Assembly (NCBI GenBank): GCA_026398575.1
Contig: JAPLSP010000176.1
Span: 1 to 35,686, forward strand
Direction of reading: 5' to 3'
Source of the DNA: Candidatus Sumerlaeota bacterium
GTDB taxonomy: Bacteria; Sumerlaeota; Sumerlaeia; JADFCT01
Length of the DNA: 35,686 bases
This document shows, one piece after another, positions 7,524 through 15,826 of the stretch (positions within the stretch are counted from its first letter, which is position 1; each line of letters starts with the position of its first letter). The translations under genes and the position numbers were made by a program. Under the pieces are notes generated by a model that did not search any database, was not told where the DNA came from, and was given only the letters and a program-made list of their open reading frames with translations.

Positions 7524-8768
7524 TCATCGGTGGGATATTTTTGCCTTTTTGTGGCTGGCGTTGAAAAGCGCATCCGACTGAAGCCACATTTGGGAAGCCT
7601 CGTCGGATTTCAAGGAGGCGTTCCAGAAAGCCAGCGTTGCGGCTTTGATGGTTTCGAAAATCGCCTTTTGCTCGCTCGCCTCAGCCTTGCTCAGGCGCTC
7701 GCGCAACGCCGCAAAGCCGTGCTTTTTGGCGATCGCGTCGCCCGCCTCCGTGAGTTTGCCCGTGAAGGAATCGTGATTCGCGCCCTCGATGAAGAGATGA
7801 TATTTTTCGCCGGCCAGGCTGTATTGATAAGGCTCCATTTTCCACTCCGTTCCCTGCCCGCGCGCTGTGCGGTCTTTCGATCCGGTCACCGTCATCATGG
7901 GCAGGCGCATGTCGCTCCAGGATTGCTTCGTCAGTCCCTGCTGGCCGCTGCCCTGGCCGGAAAGCAGCAGGACAGCCTTGACGCGCGTGTCCGTGAAGGT
8001 TTGCCCTTTGCCCTTGTCGGGGACGTCCACGGTGGCGCCGCCCAGAATCTGCGCGGTGAAGGCGCCCAGCGCGTTTCCTCCCGCGCCGATGCGCTTGCGA
8101 TCCAGTTTGCCTTTCAACGGCGAGACCTTGGCCTCCAGTCCATCGAGCGAGTCAAGCAAGAACGAGACGTCTTTCGCGCGTTGCGTCCACTGATCGTCCC
8201 ATCTGCCGGCGCCGGATTTTCCCCCGCCAAACAGCGAGCGAAAACGCTCTCCCCAGGTGGGTTTGGGCGTCGAAGGGACGGCGGAAGAAGGCGGCGGCGG
8301 CGTGCGGCCGGGCGCCACGCTGGATTTGTCCACGGTTTTTCCGGTCGTCGCGGCCGGCGGCGGCGCCTCCTGCTTTTTGGGCGCGGCGATGGAATCGGCG
8401 TGCGTGGGCATAAGGCAAACATAGCCGTAGCTCGCCCAAAAACGGGGCAGCGGCAAAACCATGTCGCCCGATTCCAGCGCGTCATGCGAAAAGACGATGA
8501 CGGGAAATTTCCCATCCGCTTTCGGATAGCAGACCGTCACGGGCAATTCCTTGCCGCGCCGGGCGTCGCGCAGCATAACGTCACTGATGACCTCGACGGC
8601 ATACGGTCCATCGGGAACCATGATCTGGCCTTTGTCGCCCGCGAGCAATGGAATGGCGGAAGAAGCAGCCTGCGACATTTCCCCCTTTTTTTCCGCCGCC
8701 GCAACGCAAAGCGGCAGCGCAAGAACGCCGCTAACAACCGAAAGCAGTACGATGATTTTCATAGTCAT
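7524..8768 (-). CDS. Secreted alpha/beta-hydrolase-fold protein lacking the Ser nucleophile
   Basis: A 414-residue exported protein: a signal peptide (hydrophobic stretch 4-24, AAA before the likely cleavage site) precedes a dienelactone-hydrolase-like alpha/beta fold. The strand carrying FPVIVFSHDA (89-97) and the Asp region TGSKDR are as in the family, and a late His occurs in EGANHD. The nucleophile elbow, normally G-X-S-X-G, reads G-N-A-L-G at 231-235, so Ala replaces Ser. A proline-rich, low-complexity insert (about 133-170) interrupts the fold. The start MTMKII is preceded by GGAG at seven bases. It may be a non-catalytic binding protein. It lies downstream of hydA but is separated from it by a strong terminator, so it should have its own promoter. 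Confidence 0.75.
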   Translation of the reverse strand: MTMKIIVLLSVVSGVLALPLCVAAAEKKGEMSQAASSAIPLLAGDKGQIMVPDGPYAVEVISDVMLRDARRGKELPVTVCYPKADGKFPVIVFSHDALESGDMVLPLPRFWASYGYVCLMPTHADSIAAPKKQEAPPPAATTGKTVDKSSVAPGRTPPPPSSAVPSTPKPTWGERFRSLFGGGKSGAGRWDDQWTQRAKDVSFLLDSLDGLEAKVSPLKGKLDRKRIGAGGNALGAFTAQILGGATVDVPDKGKGQTFTDTRVKAVLLLSGQGSGQQGLTKQSWSDMRLPMMTVTGSKDRTARGQGTEWKMEPYQYSLAGEKYHLFIEGANHDSFTGKLTEAGDAIAKKHGFAALRERLSKAEASEQKAIFETIKAATLAFWNASLKSDEASQMWLQSDALFNASHKKAKISHR

Positions 8769-8869
8769 GGAAAAGCTCCATTCAACTTGCTCTTCCGTCT
8801 CCAAACAATTGACGGAAAAATTCTGCCTTTTTATCAGTCCTTTGAACAAGACAAAAAATCCATAAAAGC

Positions 8870-8905
8870 AACGAGGGAACACGCCATCAGGCATGTTCCC
8901 TCGTT
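8870..8905 (-). terminator. hydA rho-independent terminator
   Basis: Perfect 12-base arms AACGAGGGAACA / TGTTCCCTCGTT surround an inner GCC-ATCA-GGC stem. On the minus strand it is followed by GCTTTTATGGATTTTTTG. It is the strongest intrinsic terminator in the window and closes the hydA transcript. Confidence 0.85.
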
Positions 8906-8910
8906 AGGTT

Positions 8911-8946
8911 GTCCTTGTTGTCCTTGCGGTCCTTGCCGTCCTTGAG
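8911..8946. repeat. 9-mer tandem array, four units
   Basis: Four consecutive nonamers GTCCTTGTT, GTCCTTGCG, GTCCTTGCC, GTCCTTGAG, exact in the first seven bases. The array lies between the hydA stop and its terminator hairpin. The same unit recurs at 15605-15792 and, inverted, at 17853-17906. Confidence 0.9.
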
Positions 8947-8975
8947 GCCTCTCACCTTCCATCGCCCAAGCCAGC

Positions 8976-10748
8976 TCACACCTTCGATCGCTCGGCGTAT
9001 TTTGTATGAAGGAGATGATGCGATTTCTCGCCCAATGGATGACCGAGGAAGTCGGCATACAGTTGTTGAACCGCCGGATTCTCATGCGATTTGCGCAGGG
9101 GCTTGCCTTCGTCTTCCTGATAGATCGCCGCGATGCGCGCCATGCGGATTTCGTCGGTGCAGAAGCGCGGCTGCCCGCCGCCGCCGATGCAGCCGCCCGG
9201 ACACGTCATCACTTCGACGAAGTGATAGTTCTTCGTGCCGTCGGCTACGGAGTCAATGACGGTCTGCGCGTTCTTCAAGCCGTGCGCCACGGCGACGTTG
9301 ACCGTCACGCCTTCGAGGAAGCTCCATTCGTCCTGGGCGCCGGTGATCGTGAGCGAAACCTCTTTGACGCCTTGCAGTCCCTGAATCGGCTGAACGTGCA
9401 GATTGCCGGTCGGCAGTTCCTTGCCGGTGACGATTTCATAAGCTGTCCGCAGCGCCGCTTCCATGACGCCGCCGGTATTGGCGAAAATATCCGCGGCCCC
9501 CGACGACAGCCCCAGCGGCGCGTCCATCTCGTCGTCGGGCAGCGACGGGAAGTCAATGTTGGCCTCGCGGATCATACGGGCCAGCTCGCGCGTCGTCAGG
9601 ACGTAGTCCACGTCGCGCACGCCGCTGGCGGTCATTTCGTCGCGCTGGCACTCGAACTTCTTCGCCGTGCACGGCATGATCGAAACGACGACGATGTCCT
9701 GCGGCTTGCGCCCGAGTTTTTGCGCATAGTAGGTCTTGGCCACCGCGCCGAACATCTGCTGCGGCGACTTGCAGGTCGAGAGGTTGGGAAGAATGTCGGG
9801 GTTGAAATACTCGGCATACTTGATCCATCCGGGCGAGCAGCTGGTGTACATCGGCAGGGCCACGGGCTGCTTGTCAACGAGCGCCTTTTTCAGGCGCATC
9901 AGCAGCTCGGTACCCTCTTCCATGATGGTCAGGTCTGCGGTGAAGTTGGTGTCGAAGACGGCGTCAAAGCCGATGCGCCGCAGGGCTGTGACCATCTTGC
10001 CGGTAACGAGCGTGCCCGGAGGATAGGCGAACATCTCGCCCAGGGCGGCGCGAATGGCGGGCGCCGTTTGCGCGACGACAAACTTGCTGGGGTCCTCGAT
10101 GGCTTTCCAAACGTCGGGGATATTGACTTTTTCGGTGATGGCGCCGACGGGACAAACCGCCGCGCACTGGCCGCACTGCACGCAGGCCACTGTCGCCAGG
10201 GGATTGTCAAAAGCCGGCCCGATGATGCCGGCGAAGCCGCGCCCCTGCGGAAAGAGCGCGCCGACGTTCTGGATTTCCTTGCATACGCTGACGCAACGGC
10301 GGCACTTGATGCACTTGCCATAGTCGCGCACGAGGCCGGGCGTTGATTCGTCCATCCCCGTTTTGGTCGTCTCGCCTTTATAGCTCTGCTCGGTGATGGC
10401 CAGCTCGAAGGCCAGCGTCTGGAGCTCGCAGTTGTTGCTGCGCCGGCACGTCTGGCATTCGCCGGCGTGCTCGGACAGCAGGAGCTCGACGACGGTGCGT
10501 CGCGCGTCGCGCACCCGGCGGGTATTGGTGAAGACCTTCATATCGTCGGAGGCCGGCATCGAGCACGAGGCCACCAGCGTGCGCGCGCCTTCGATTTCCA
10601 CAAGGCACACACGGCAGGCGCCCAGGCATTGGACGCCTTCGAGGTAACACATGGTTGGGATTTTCACCCCCACCTTTTTGGCAGCGTCCAAAACGGTCTC
10701 GCCGTTTTCGACGGACACCGGAATATTGTTGATGCTGAGCGTTGGCAT
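8976..10748 (-). CDS. hydA: [FeFe]-hydrogenase, multi-cluster (HydA/HndD type)
   Basis: A 590-residue cytoplasmic group A [FeFe]-hydrogenase that makes or consumes H2. The electron chain reads in order: N-terminal [2Fe-2S] ferredoxin domain (C34, C45, C48, C62), the His-Cys3 [4Fe-4S] motif ECQTCRRSNNC, a two-cluster ferredoxin region (CIKCRRC and CVQCGQC), then the H-cluster domain with L1 TSCSPGW, L2 MPCTAKKFE and L3 EVMTCPGGCIGGGGQP, where Thr stands at the position usually Ala. A C-terminal small-subunit region ends the protein. MPTLSI is the start because it has an AAGGA Shine-Dalgarno and matches family N-termini. No HndA/B/C or HydB/C diaphorase subunits and no HydEFG maturases are in the window, so the electron partner is unknown. 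The nearby ackA fits acetate-plus-H2 fermentation. Confidence 0.96.
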   Translation of the reverse strand: MPTLSINNIPVSVENGETVLDAAKKVGVKIPTMCYLEGVQCLGACRVCLVEIEGARTLVASCSMPASDDMKVFTNTRRVRDARRTVVELLLSEHAGECQTCRRSNNCELQTLAFELAITEQSYKGETTKTGMDESTPGLVRDYGKCIKCRRCVSVCKEIQNVGALFPQGRGFAGIIGPAFDNPLATVACVQCGQCAAVCPVGAITEKVNIPDVWKAIEDPSKFVVAQTAPAIRAALGEMFAYPPGTLVTGKMVTALRRIGFDAVFDTNFTADLTIMEEGTELLMRLKKALVDKQPVALPMYTSCSPGWIKYAEYFNPDILPNLSTCKSPQQMFGAVAKTYYAQKLGRKPQDIVVVSIMPCTAKKFECQRDEMTASGVRDVDYVLTTRELARMIREANIDFPSLPDDEMDAPLGLSSGAADIFANTGGVMEAALRTAYEIVTGKELPTGNLHVQPIQGLQGVKEVSLTITGAQDEWSFLEGVTVNVAVAHGLKNAQTVIDSVADGTKNYHFVEVMTCPGGCIGGGGQPRFCTDEIRMARIAAIYQEDEGKPLRKSHENPAVQQLYADFLGHPLGEKSHHLLHTKYAERSKV

Positions 10749-10947
10749 TTGCTTTGTTTCCTTTTTATACAAGTAATCCCCCCGCATATCTTTGCAGAAA
10801 AACTCTGGTGAGCGAATTTTGTCTGAAAAAAAAGCGGCGAAAGGCGCGGAGTTTATTCATCCCCCCCGGGCGATGCAACCGAATTCCGCGCTGATTTTTC
10901 GTATCTTGGAAATGATGGATTGATGGCGTACTATGGGAGACAGCAGC

Positions 10948-11391
10948 TTATGGAAGCTGCTCCAGATCATTCATGTCCTTATGCCTGCCGCTTGCCTTCT
11001 TGTTTGCCTTCAGATCATCAAGCCCGATGATATTGACCTTGATTCCATCTATCAGCGCAGAAGCACGCTTGGCGTAGCAAGAATCAAATTCCACTCCGGA
11101 TATCTTGGTGACGATCTCCAGTCTCAGGGGTGGAACTCCCATTCGAATAATATTCCCTGCTACCTCAAACAAGGCGATGGGAACATCCTCCTCAGCGAAG
11201 CCAAACTCAACGAGCGCCTTTGCCACGCGCTCGGCGTTCGATGGGCTCAAGGCTATCCAAATATCCATATCGCCCGTGGGACGGGGATAACCATGATATC
11301 CCACGGCGTAGCCGCCGATCAGCAGATACTTAACGCGGTGGGAATTTAGCAACTTCAAGAAGTCTTTGAAGTCGGGTGGAAAATGGATCAT
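10948..11391 (-). CDS. DUF6036-type nucleotidyltransferase
   Basis: A 147-residue protein with the nucleotidyltransferase core: GGYAV at 26-30, then the metal-binding D41-M-D43 pair in GDMDIW. The third acidic position, usually Asp in a stretch like RIDLLT, is Glu (E91 in LRLEIVTKI). Such small enzymes transfer nucleotides to protein or tRNA targets and are frequent in toxin-antitoxin and resistance modules. The start MIHFPP is chosen because upstream in-frame sequence lacks family character. It overlaps the small upstream gene by about 60 bases in another frame, which implies tight coupling. Substrate and partner are unknown. Confidence 0.72.
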   Translation of the reverse strand: MIHFPPDFKDFLKLLNSHRVKYLLIGGYAVGYHGYPRPTGDMDIWIALSPSNAERVAKALVEFGFAEEDVPIALFEVAGNIIRMGVPPLRLEIVTKISGVEFDSCYAKRASALIDGIKVNIIGLDDLKANKKASGRHKDMNDLEQLP

Positions 11392-11566
11392 ATCCAAACG
11401 CAATCTGCCGGCATAATTCCACGGCCTCGAGTCTTTTGAGTGGCGATTGGGTGAGCCAGAACGCCTTGTCACCGGAAGCATCAAAAGATGTATCCACGGT
11501 TACCACAGAACGATCTATCGAAGGGAAAACCACTTTATGATTTGTCTTTTTCCTCATGGATTTCAC
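11330..11566 (-). CDS. Small conserved partner of the nucleotidyltransferase
   Basis: A 78-residue protein (GTG start; an ATG three codons in is equally possible). The second half is a predicted helical segment with an LEAVELCRQIAFGYDP core and an LQRLLEVAK end. I recall similar short proteins preceding DUF6036 nucleotidyltransferases in other bacteria but cannot name the family with certainty. The GTG overlaps the ackA stop (GTGA) and an AAGGG lies eight bases upstream; its 3' end overlaps the nucleotidyltransferase. This geometry resembles two-gene toxin-antitoxin cassettes, but no toxin activity can be deduced. Confidence 0.6.
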   Translation of the reverse strand: MKSMRKKTNHKVVFPSIDRSVVTVDTSFDASGDKAFWLTQSPLKRLEAVELCRQIAFGYDPFSTRLQRLLEVAKFPPR

Positions 11567-12801
11567 TTTTCTTTCCCTTTCGCCGCCTCGACGCAGCGGG
11601 CGGTGTCGCGGGCGATGACGATTTCTTCGTTGGTGGGGATGATCCAGATCTGCACGCGGCTGTTCGGCGCGGATATCAAGGCTTCCTTGGTGTTCTTTTC
11701 ATGATTCAGGTTCTCGTCGAGAACAATGCCAAGACCCTCCATTTCGCTGCAAACCCGCTTGCGCACCTCGATGCTGTTTTCGCCGATGCCGCCGGTGAAA
11801 ATCACTGCGTCAGTTCCATTGAGCGAGGCCATGTAGGCCCCGATGTATTTCTTGATCCGGTAGCAGAACATGTTGAGCGCGATCTCGGCCTGCGGATTGG
11901 TTTTGGCCGCCTCCACCACTTCGCGCATGTCGTTCGAAACGCCCGACACGCCTTGCAGGCCGCTGTGTTTGTTGAGCAGGGTGTTGACTTCGTTGACGCC
12001 GATGTCCTCGACGCCCATGAGATGCAGGACGACGGCCGGGTCCAGGTCGCCGCAGCGCGTGCCCATGAGCAGGCCTTCGAGCGGGGTGAAGCCCATCGTG
12101 GTATCCACGGATTTTCCGGCGTGGACCGCGGCCATCGAGCAGCCGTTGCCCAGGTGCGTCGTGATGGCTTTCAAGTTCGCGGCTTTCTCAGGGCCCACCA
12201 GCGTCTGGCAACGGCCATAGACGTAGCGATGCGACGTGCCGTGAAACCCATAGCGGCGGATTTTATGCTGCTGATAGAGCACATACGGCAGGCCATAAAG
12301 ATAGACGTATGGCTTCATACTCTGATGGAATGCGGTATCGAACACGGCCACGTGCGGCACGTTGGGCAGCGTCGTATGGGCCATCTGATAGCCTTTGAGG
12401 TTGTGGGGATTGTGGAGCGGCGCCAGGATGTTGCAGTCGCGGATCGTGGCGGCGACGTTTTCGTCTATGATGACGGACTCGGAAAAATTCTCGCCACCGT
12501 GGACGATGCGATGGCCGACGGCGTGGATGTGGTCGCGCCCGGGAATGACGCCCACCTGCGGGTCAACCAGCAGGTTGACAATGCTGCCGATGGCCGTCTG
12601 GTGGTCCAGGATTTGCCGGGTCTCTTTGACCTTGGGCTTGCCGGTCGGCTGATACTCCACCAGCGCCGCGATGCTGCCGATCTTGCTGATATTGCCTTTG
12701 GCCAGCACCGGCTCGTCGCCGGTTTTCATGCGTTCGAGACTGGTTTCGATCAGCTGAAACTTGACCGAGGAACTGCCGCAATTGAGCACTAAAACGTTCA
12801 T
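11563..12801 (-). CDS. ackA: Acetate kinase
   Basis: Cytoplasmic 412-residue kinase that interconverts acetyl phosphate plus ADP with acetate plus ATP, the substrate-level phosphorylation step of mixed-acid and H2-producing fermentation. ASKHA-fold signatures are intact: MNVLVLNCGSSSVKFQ at the N-terminus, HRIVHGG, FHGTSHRYV, the phosphate loop HLGNGCS and FTGGIGENS near the C-terminus. The start is set by homology and a GAGG seven bases upstream; the open frame above it runs into repeat DNA. No phosphotransacetylase gene is adjacent, which is less usual, since pta commonly neighbours ackA. Downstream it is coupled to the small protein and nucleotidyltransferase. Confidence 0.97.
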   Translation of the reverse strand: MNVLVLNCGSSSVKFQLIETSLERMKTGDEPVLAKGNISKIGSIAALVEYQPTGKPKVKETRQILDHQTAIGSIVNLLVDPQVGVIPGRDHIHAVGHRIVHGGENFSESVIIDENVAATIRDCNILAPLHNPHNLKGYQMAHTTLPNVPHVAVFDTAFHQSMKPYVYLYGLPYVLYQQHKIRRYGFHGTSHRYVYGRCQTLVGPEKAANLKAITTHLGNGCSMAAVHAGKSVDTTMGFTPLEGLLMGTRCGDLDPAVVLHLMGVEDIGVNEVNTLLNKHSGLQGVSGVSNDMREVVEAAKTNPQAEIALNMFCYRIKKYIGAYMASLNGTDAVIFTGGIGENSIEVRKRVCSEMEGLGIVLDENLNHEKNTKEALISAPNSRVQIWIIPTNEEIVIARDTARCVEAAKGKEK

Positions 12802-12908
12802 GGAAAACCTCTTTCCGCGAAGAATCAAATTAGGATAACAAGATTGCGGGACAAGCCTATGCGAACTGCCTGGCTGAATCAAGCCCGATGGGGCGAAAGG
12901 AAAAAAGC

Positions 12909-13080
12909 GAGGGGAGACGCGGAGAGGGGAGACGCGGAGATATAGACTGACACGGACCGGCACGGACTAACACGGACCGGCACGGACTAACACAGACGGA
13001 CACGGACTGGCGCTGGCCCTTTCTAGGTCTCCGCGTCTCGCCTTCTCCGCGTCTCCGCGTCTCCCCTTCTCCGCGTCTTC
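12909..13080. repeat. Compound tandem element: inverted 15-mer-type arms around six 10-mers
   Basis: The left arm (12909-12940) is two copies of a 15-base unit containing GGGGAGACGCGGAGA. The right arm (13027-13078) is the inverted counterpart, built of TCTCCGCGTCT units. Between them are six exact-length decamers at 12951-13010 (CACGGACCGG, CACGGACTAA, the same two again, CACAGACGGA, CACGGACTGG). The right arm abuts the stop codon of the DUF1080 gene. The element lies in the 5' region of ackA, so any ackA transcript starting upstream of it would carry a large hairpin. Confidence 0.88.
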
Positions 13081-13947
13081 TCATTCCAGTCCGGATTGCG
13101 CTGCTTTCTTGGCTTCTTCGGCGGCTTCCTGCACTTCTTCGGCTGAAAGCGTGCGGACGCGGATTTCGCGTAGCGCAGACTTCGTATGCCAGGCCGCGAC
13201 GCCAAAAGGCTGCGACGCCTCGACTTCCATGCGCACGGAAATTTCCCGGGTTCCCGGCCGGACATCCACAAGGTCTTTGTCATTGATCCAAGCCCGGATC
13301 CGGCCTTCAGTCACGCGGACGCGGATGCGATACCAGCGTCCGTTTTCAAATTCGATCATCTTCGTGGTTTCATTCTCCGAAGCGTCCATGCCGCCCAGCG
13401 AAGAGATGCCTACGAGGGTGCCTCCCCATCCGCCGCAGATCAGGCTGCAGCATTTGTCCTTGATGGGGAAAGTAAAACCGCAGAAAAAATCGCTGCCGTC
13501 CGCGCGCATCGCCTCAACCTCGGCCTCGTAATTGATATGCGGCGTCGAGCCAGTCCAGTTAATCCCCGTCATCGCGCCGGTACCCTCTTCCATGATGATC
13601 TGGCCGTCCTTGACGTGCACTTTTCCTTGCCCGCCAAAATCCGTCACCGTCCATCCCTTGAGCGTCTTGCCGTCAAAATAGCTTTCCCAGTCCCCGTCGT
13701 CCGCCTTCGCGCTTTTAACAGCGGGTGTTGGTTCCTTGCCGGCGTTTTCCGCTTCCTTGCCATCCGATTTCGGGGGAGGGGATTGCTTTTCTTTTTGATT
13801 CTCTCGATGACAGCCTGTCAATCCCGCGGCCAGCAACGCAACCATTATCACTGCCAGACCGAACGCTGGAATCAAGATTGCGCTATTTGCGCGCTGAAAT
13901 CGCTTCAATGCGAGCTTGCGCACATGGATCTTTATGAAATTTGTCAT
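13081..13947 (-). CDS. DUF1080 lipoprotein (3-keto-disaccharide hydrolase-like fold)
   Basis: A 288-residue predicted lipoprotein: lipobox LTGC with acceptor C46 after an unusually long, charged N-region, then a Pro/Lys-rich linker (about 50-92) and a jelly-roll domain of the DUF1080/PF06439 family from about residue 95. Family hallmarks include YFDGKTLKGWTV, a GRWYRIRVRV strand and an INDKDLVDV strand. Some family members act on 3-keto-glycosides; others only bind sugar. The C-terminal tail is an Ala/Glu-rich helix. MTNFIK is preceded by AAGGAGG at an ideal distance. It diverges from the beta-propeller lipoprotein at 14275, and the shared gap holds a large palindrome. Confidence 0.8.
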   Translation of the reverse strand: MTNFIKIHVRKLALKRFQRANSAILIPAFGLAVIMVALLAAGLTGCHRENQKEKQSPPPKSDGKEAENAGKEPTPAVKSAKADDGDWESYFDGKTLKGWTVTDFGGQGKVHVKDGQIIMEEGTGAMTGINWTGSTPHINYEAEVEAMRADGSDFFCGFTFPIKDKCCSLICGGWGGTLVGISSLGGMDASENETTKMIEFENGRWYRIRVRVTEGRIRAWINDKDLVDVRPGTREISVRMEVEASQPFGVAAWHTKSALREIRVRTLSAEEVQEAAEEAKKAAQSGLE

Positions 13948-14040
13948 ATCGCCCTCCTTGGTTTCATCATTGAGCATTCATGCCGTCATTCAGACCGCTT
14001 TCCGGCGCAGACTCAAGCGAAATTTGTGTTTCATCAAAGC

Positions 14041-14132
14041 TGGCGCCGAATGGTAGGCCGCTCCGCTCCGCCGGACGGCCCTGGCGCGCCAAGGCCGCCC
14101 GGCGGAGCGGAGCGGCCTGCCATTTGGCGCCA
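14041..14132. repeat. 92-base near-perfect palindrome
   Basis: Arms of 46 bases meet without a spacer at GGCG|CGCC (14086/14087). Only four of 46 positions mismatch and all four are transitions, so each strand's RNA would keep two as G-U pairs. The outer boundaries are TGGCGCC and GGCGCCA. The arms include CGCTCCGCTCC. It lies in the 326-base divergent gap between the DUF1080 and beta-propeller lipoprotein genes, which otherwise shows no supported feature. It could be a cruciform-forming element or a REP/MITE-like remnant. Confidence 0.9.
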
Positions 14133-14274
14133 ATCTGGATAAATCCCGCTTTTCATCGCCCAGCGACAAAGGTCTTTCGCGCGCAGAGCAGCTACAGCGC
14201 GAGAGGCGCCCGCCCCGGGAGCTCCACGAAAAAATCTCATGGCCTTCCTCTTTTAGTTCGGCTATGAATCGCTC

Positions 14275-15585
14275 ATGAGAATTTACACTCAAATCATCTG
14301 TTTGATGGCGGCATTGGCTGCGTTTGCGTCGTGTTCGAAGGAAGACAACGCCGCAGGAGGCGCCGCCGCCAAGCCTTCGGCTTCGGAGGATTTGTCCGTC
14401 ATCCATGTTTCTGAAGACGATTGGCCGTGGTGGCGGGACGCCCAACACGACAATGTTTCAAAAGGCGCCCAAGAGCCGCCGCTTCGCTGGAGCGAAACGG
14501 AAAACATTCTCTGGAAGACGCCCATTCCCGGTCTCGGACACGGCACGCCCTGCCTATGGGGCAATCGGATCTTCCTGCCCACCGCCAATGAAAAGGCCAT
14601 GACTCAATCCATGCTGTGCCTTGACCGCAAGAGCGGCAAGATACTTTGGCAAAAGCAGGTCCATCGCGGCGAATTCGTGGACAAGAATCCCAGAAATTCG
14701 CACGCCTCCTCGTCGCCCGCTTGCGACGGCGTCTATGTGTACGCCGTATTCGCCAACCACAAGGCCGTCTGGCTCTCAGCGCTCGACTTCTCAGGCAGGA
14801 TCGCATGGCAGACACGGCTGGGCGACTATTATTCCAAGTGGGGGCTGGCCGCCTCGCCAGTGATTTATCAATCGCGCGTAATCGTAATGGGCGACGGCCT
14901 CCAGGACAGTTTTGTCGCCGCCGCGCATCGCCGCACAGGGGAAATTGTCTGGAAGACCGCCCGCCCCAGTTTCACCGAAGGCGGCACCTACGCTACGCCC
15001 ACATTGGGGCGAGTGGCCGGGCGCGACCAGTTGCTTGTGCATGGGCCGGACAAGATATTCAGCTATGATCCGCTCGGCGGTGGCGTGATCTGGACATGCG
15101 ACGGGCCTTCGGCCGCCGCCGTCGCGACGATGGCCTTCGACGAGGAACTGGCGTATGCCACGGGCGGATATCCTCAACTCAATACCATGGCCGTGCGCGC
15201 GAACGGCGCCGGCGACGTCAGCACCGCCGGCGTTGTCTGGAAAAGCGAGAAAATCAGCGCGTATGTGCCGTCGCTGCTGCTGAAGGATGGATTGCTCTAT
15301 GTCATGAGCGACGCGGGCCGCCTGACAAGCTTTGAGTCCAAGACCGGCGCCCGCGTTTATGACGAACAATTCAAAGGCCCTTTTGGCGCCTCCCCTGTTT
15401 GGGCGAATGGACGCATTTACGCTGCGAACGACAGCGGAAGGGTTTATGTCTTTAAAGCAGGCCGCCAGTTCCAACTCTTCGAAGCCAACGATCTGATGGA
15501 CAGAAGCTACGCTACCCCCGTTATCTGCGGCGGCCACATCTATCTGCGGACGTTCCGATCACTGTATTGTATTGGAAAGCGGTGA
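14275..15585 (+). CDS. PQQ-like beta-propeller lipoprotein
   Basis: A 436-residue predicted lipoprotein (FASC lipobox, C20) with repeated beta-propeller blades of the PQQ/BamB-like type. The opening DDWPWWRDAQ segment and blade motifs such as LDRKSGKILWQ, RRTGEIVWK and FESKTGARVY are typical. This protein class is abundant in Planctomycetes and related phyla, where it is often of unknown function; BamB itself assists outer-membrane protein assembly. Nothing here shows binding of the PQQ cofactor. The ATG has only a weak Shine-Dalgarno. The gene is alone on the plus strand and converges with lipA over a 9-mer repeat element. Confidence 0.85.
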   Translation: MRIYTQIICLMAALAAFASCSKEDNAAGGAAAKPSASEDLSVIHVSEDDWPWWRDAQHDNVSKGAQEPPLRWSETENILWKTPIPGLGHGTPCLWGNRIFLPTANEKAMTQSMLCLDRKSGKILWQKQVHRGEFVDKNPRNSHASSSPACDGVYVYAVFANHKAVWLSALDFSGRIAWQTRLGDYYSKWGLAASPVIYQSRVIVMGDGLQDSFVAAAHRRTGEIVWKTARPSFTEGGTYATPTLGRVAGRDQLLVHGPDKIFSYDPLGGGVIWTCDGPSAAAVATMAFDEELAYATGGYPQLNTMAVRANGAGDVSTAGVVWKSEKISAYVPSLLLKDGLLYVMSDAGRLTSFESKTGARVYDEQFKGPFGASPVWANGRIYAANDSGRVYVFKAGRQFQLFEANDLMDRSYATPVICGGHIYLRTFRSLYCIGKR

Positions 15586-15604
15586 TGGGGAAGTAGCTTG
15601 GCTC

Positions 15605-15792
15605 GCCAAGGACCCCAAGGACAACAAGGACGATATTCATTGCAGCTACTGAGAATTCTTTCTGGCAATCTCACCAGCCTTGTTGTCCTGGATCTTCTGT
15701 GGTCTTCGCTGTGCTCGTGGTCTTTGTTGTCCTTGAGCCTTTGCGGTCGTTGCTGTCATTGTGGTCTTTGTTGTCCTTGCTGTCGTTGTGGC
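15605..15792. repeat. 9-mer element with inverted arms
   Basis: The left arm is three nonamers in one sense (GCCAAGGAC, CCCAAGGAC, AACAAGGAC). After a unique core of about 45 bases the right arm has about 13 nonamers in the opposite sense, with consensus GTCNTTGNN. Several are degenerate but the 9-base spacing is largely kept. It occupies the convergent gap between the beta-propeller lipoprotein and lipA. Confidence 0.85.
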
Positions 15793-15826
15793 CTTTCCCG
15801 CCAGGCGCCATGGAGTTTCGCTAACA

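Noticed and set aside
9006..10346. Long open frame opposite hydA, and similar frames opposite murI, the hydrolase and ackA
   Set aside because: They are antisense shadows caused by GC-rich third positions; the opposite strand has clear family motifs.
12802..12963. N-terminal extension of acetate kinase
   Set aside because: It translates repeat DNA; the MNVLVLNCGSSS start matches the family and has its own ribosome-binding site.
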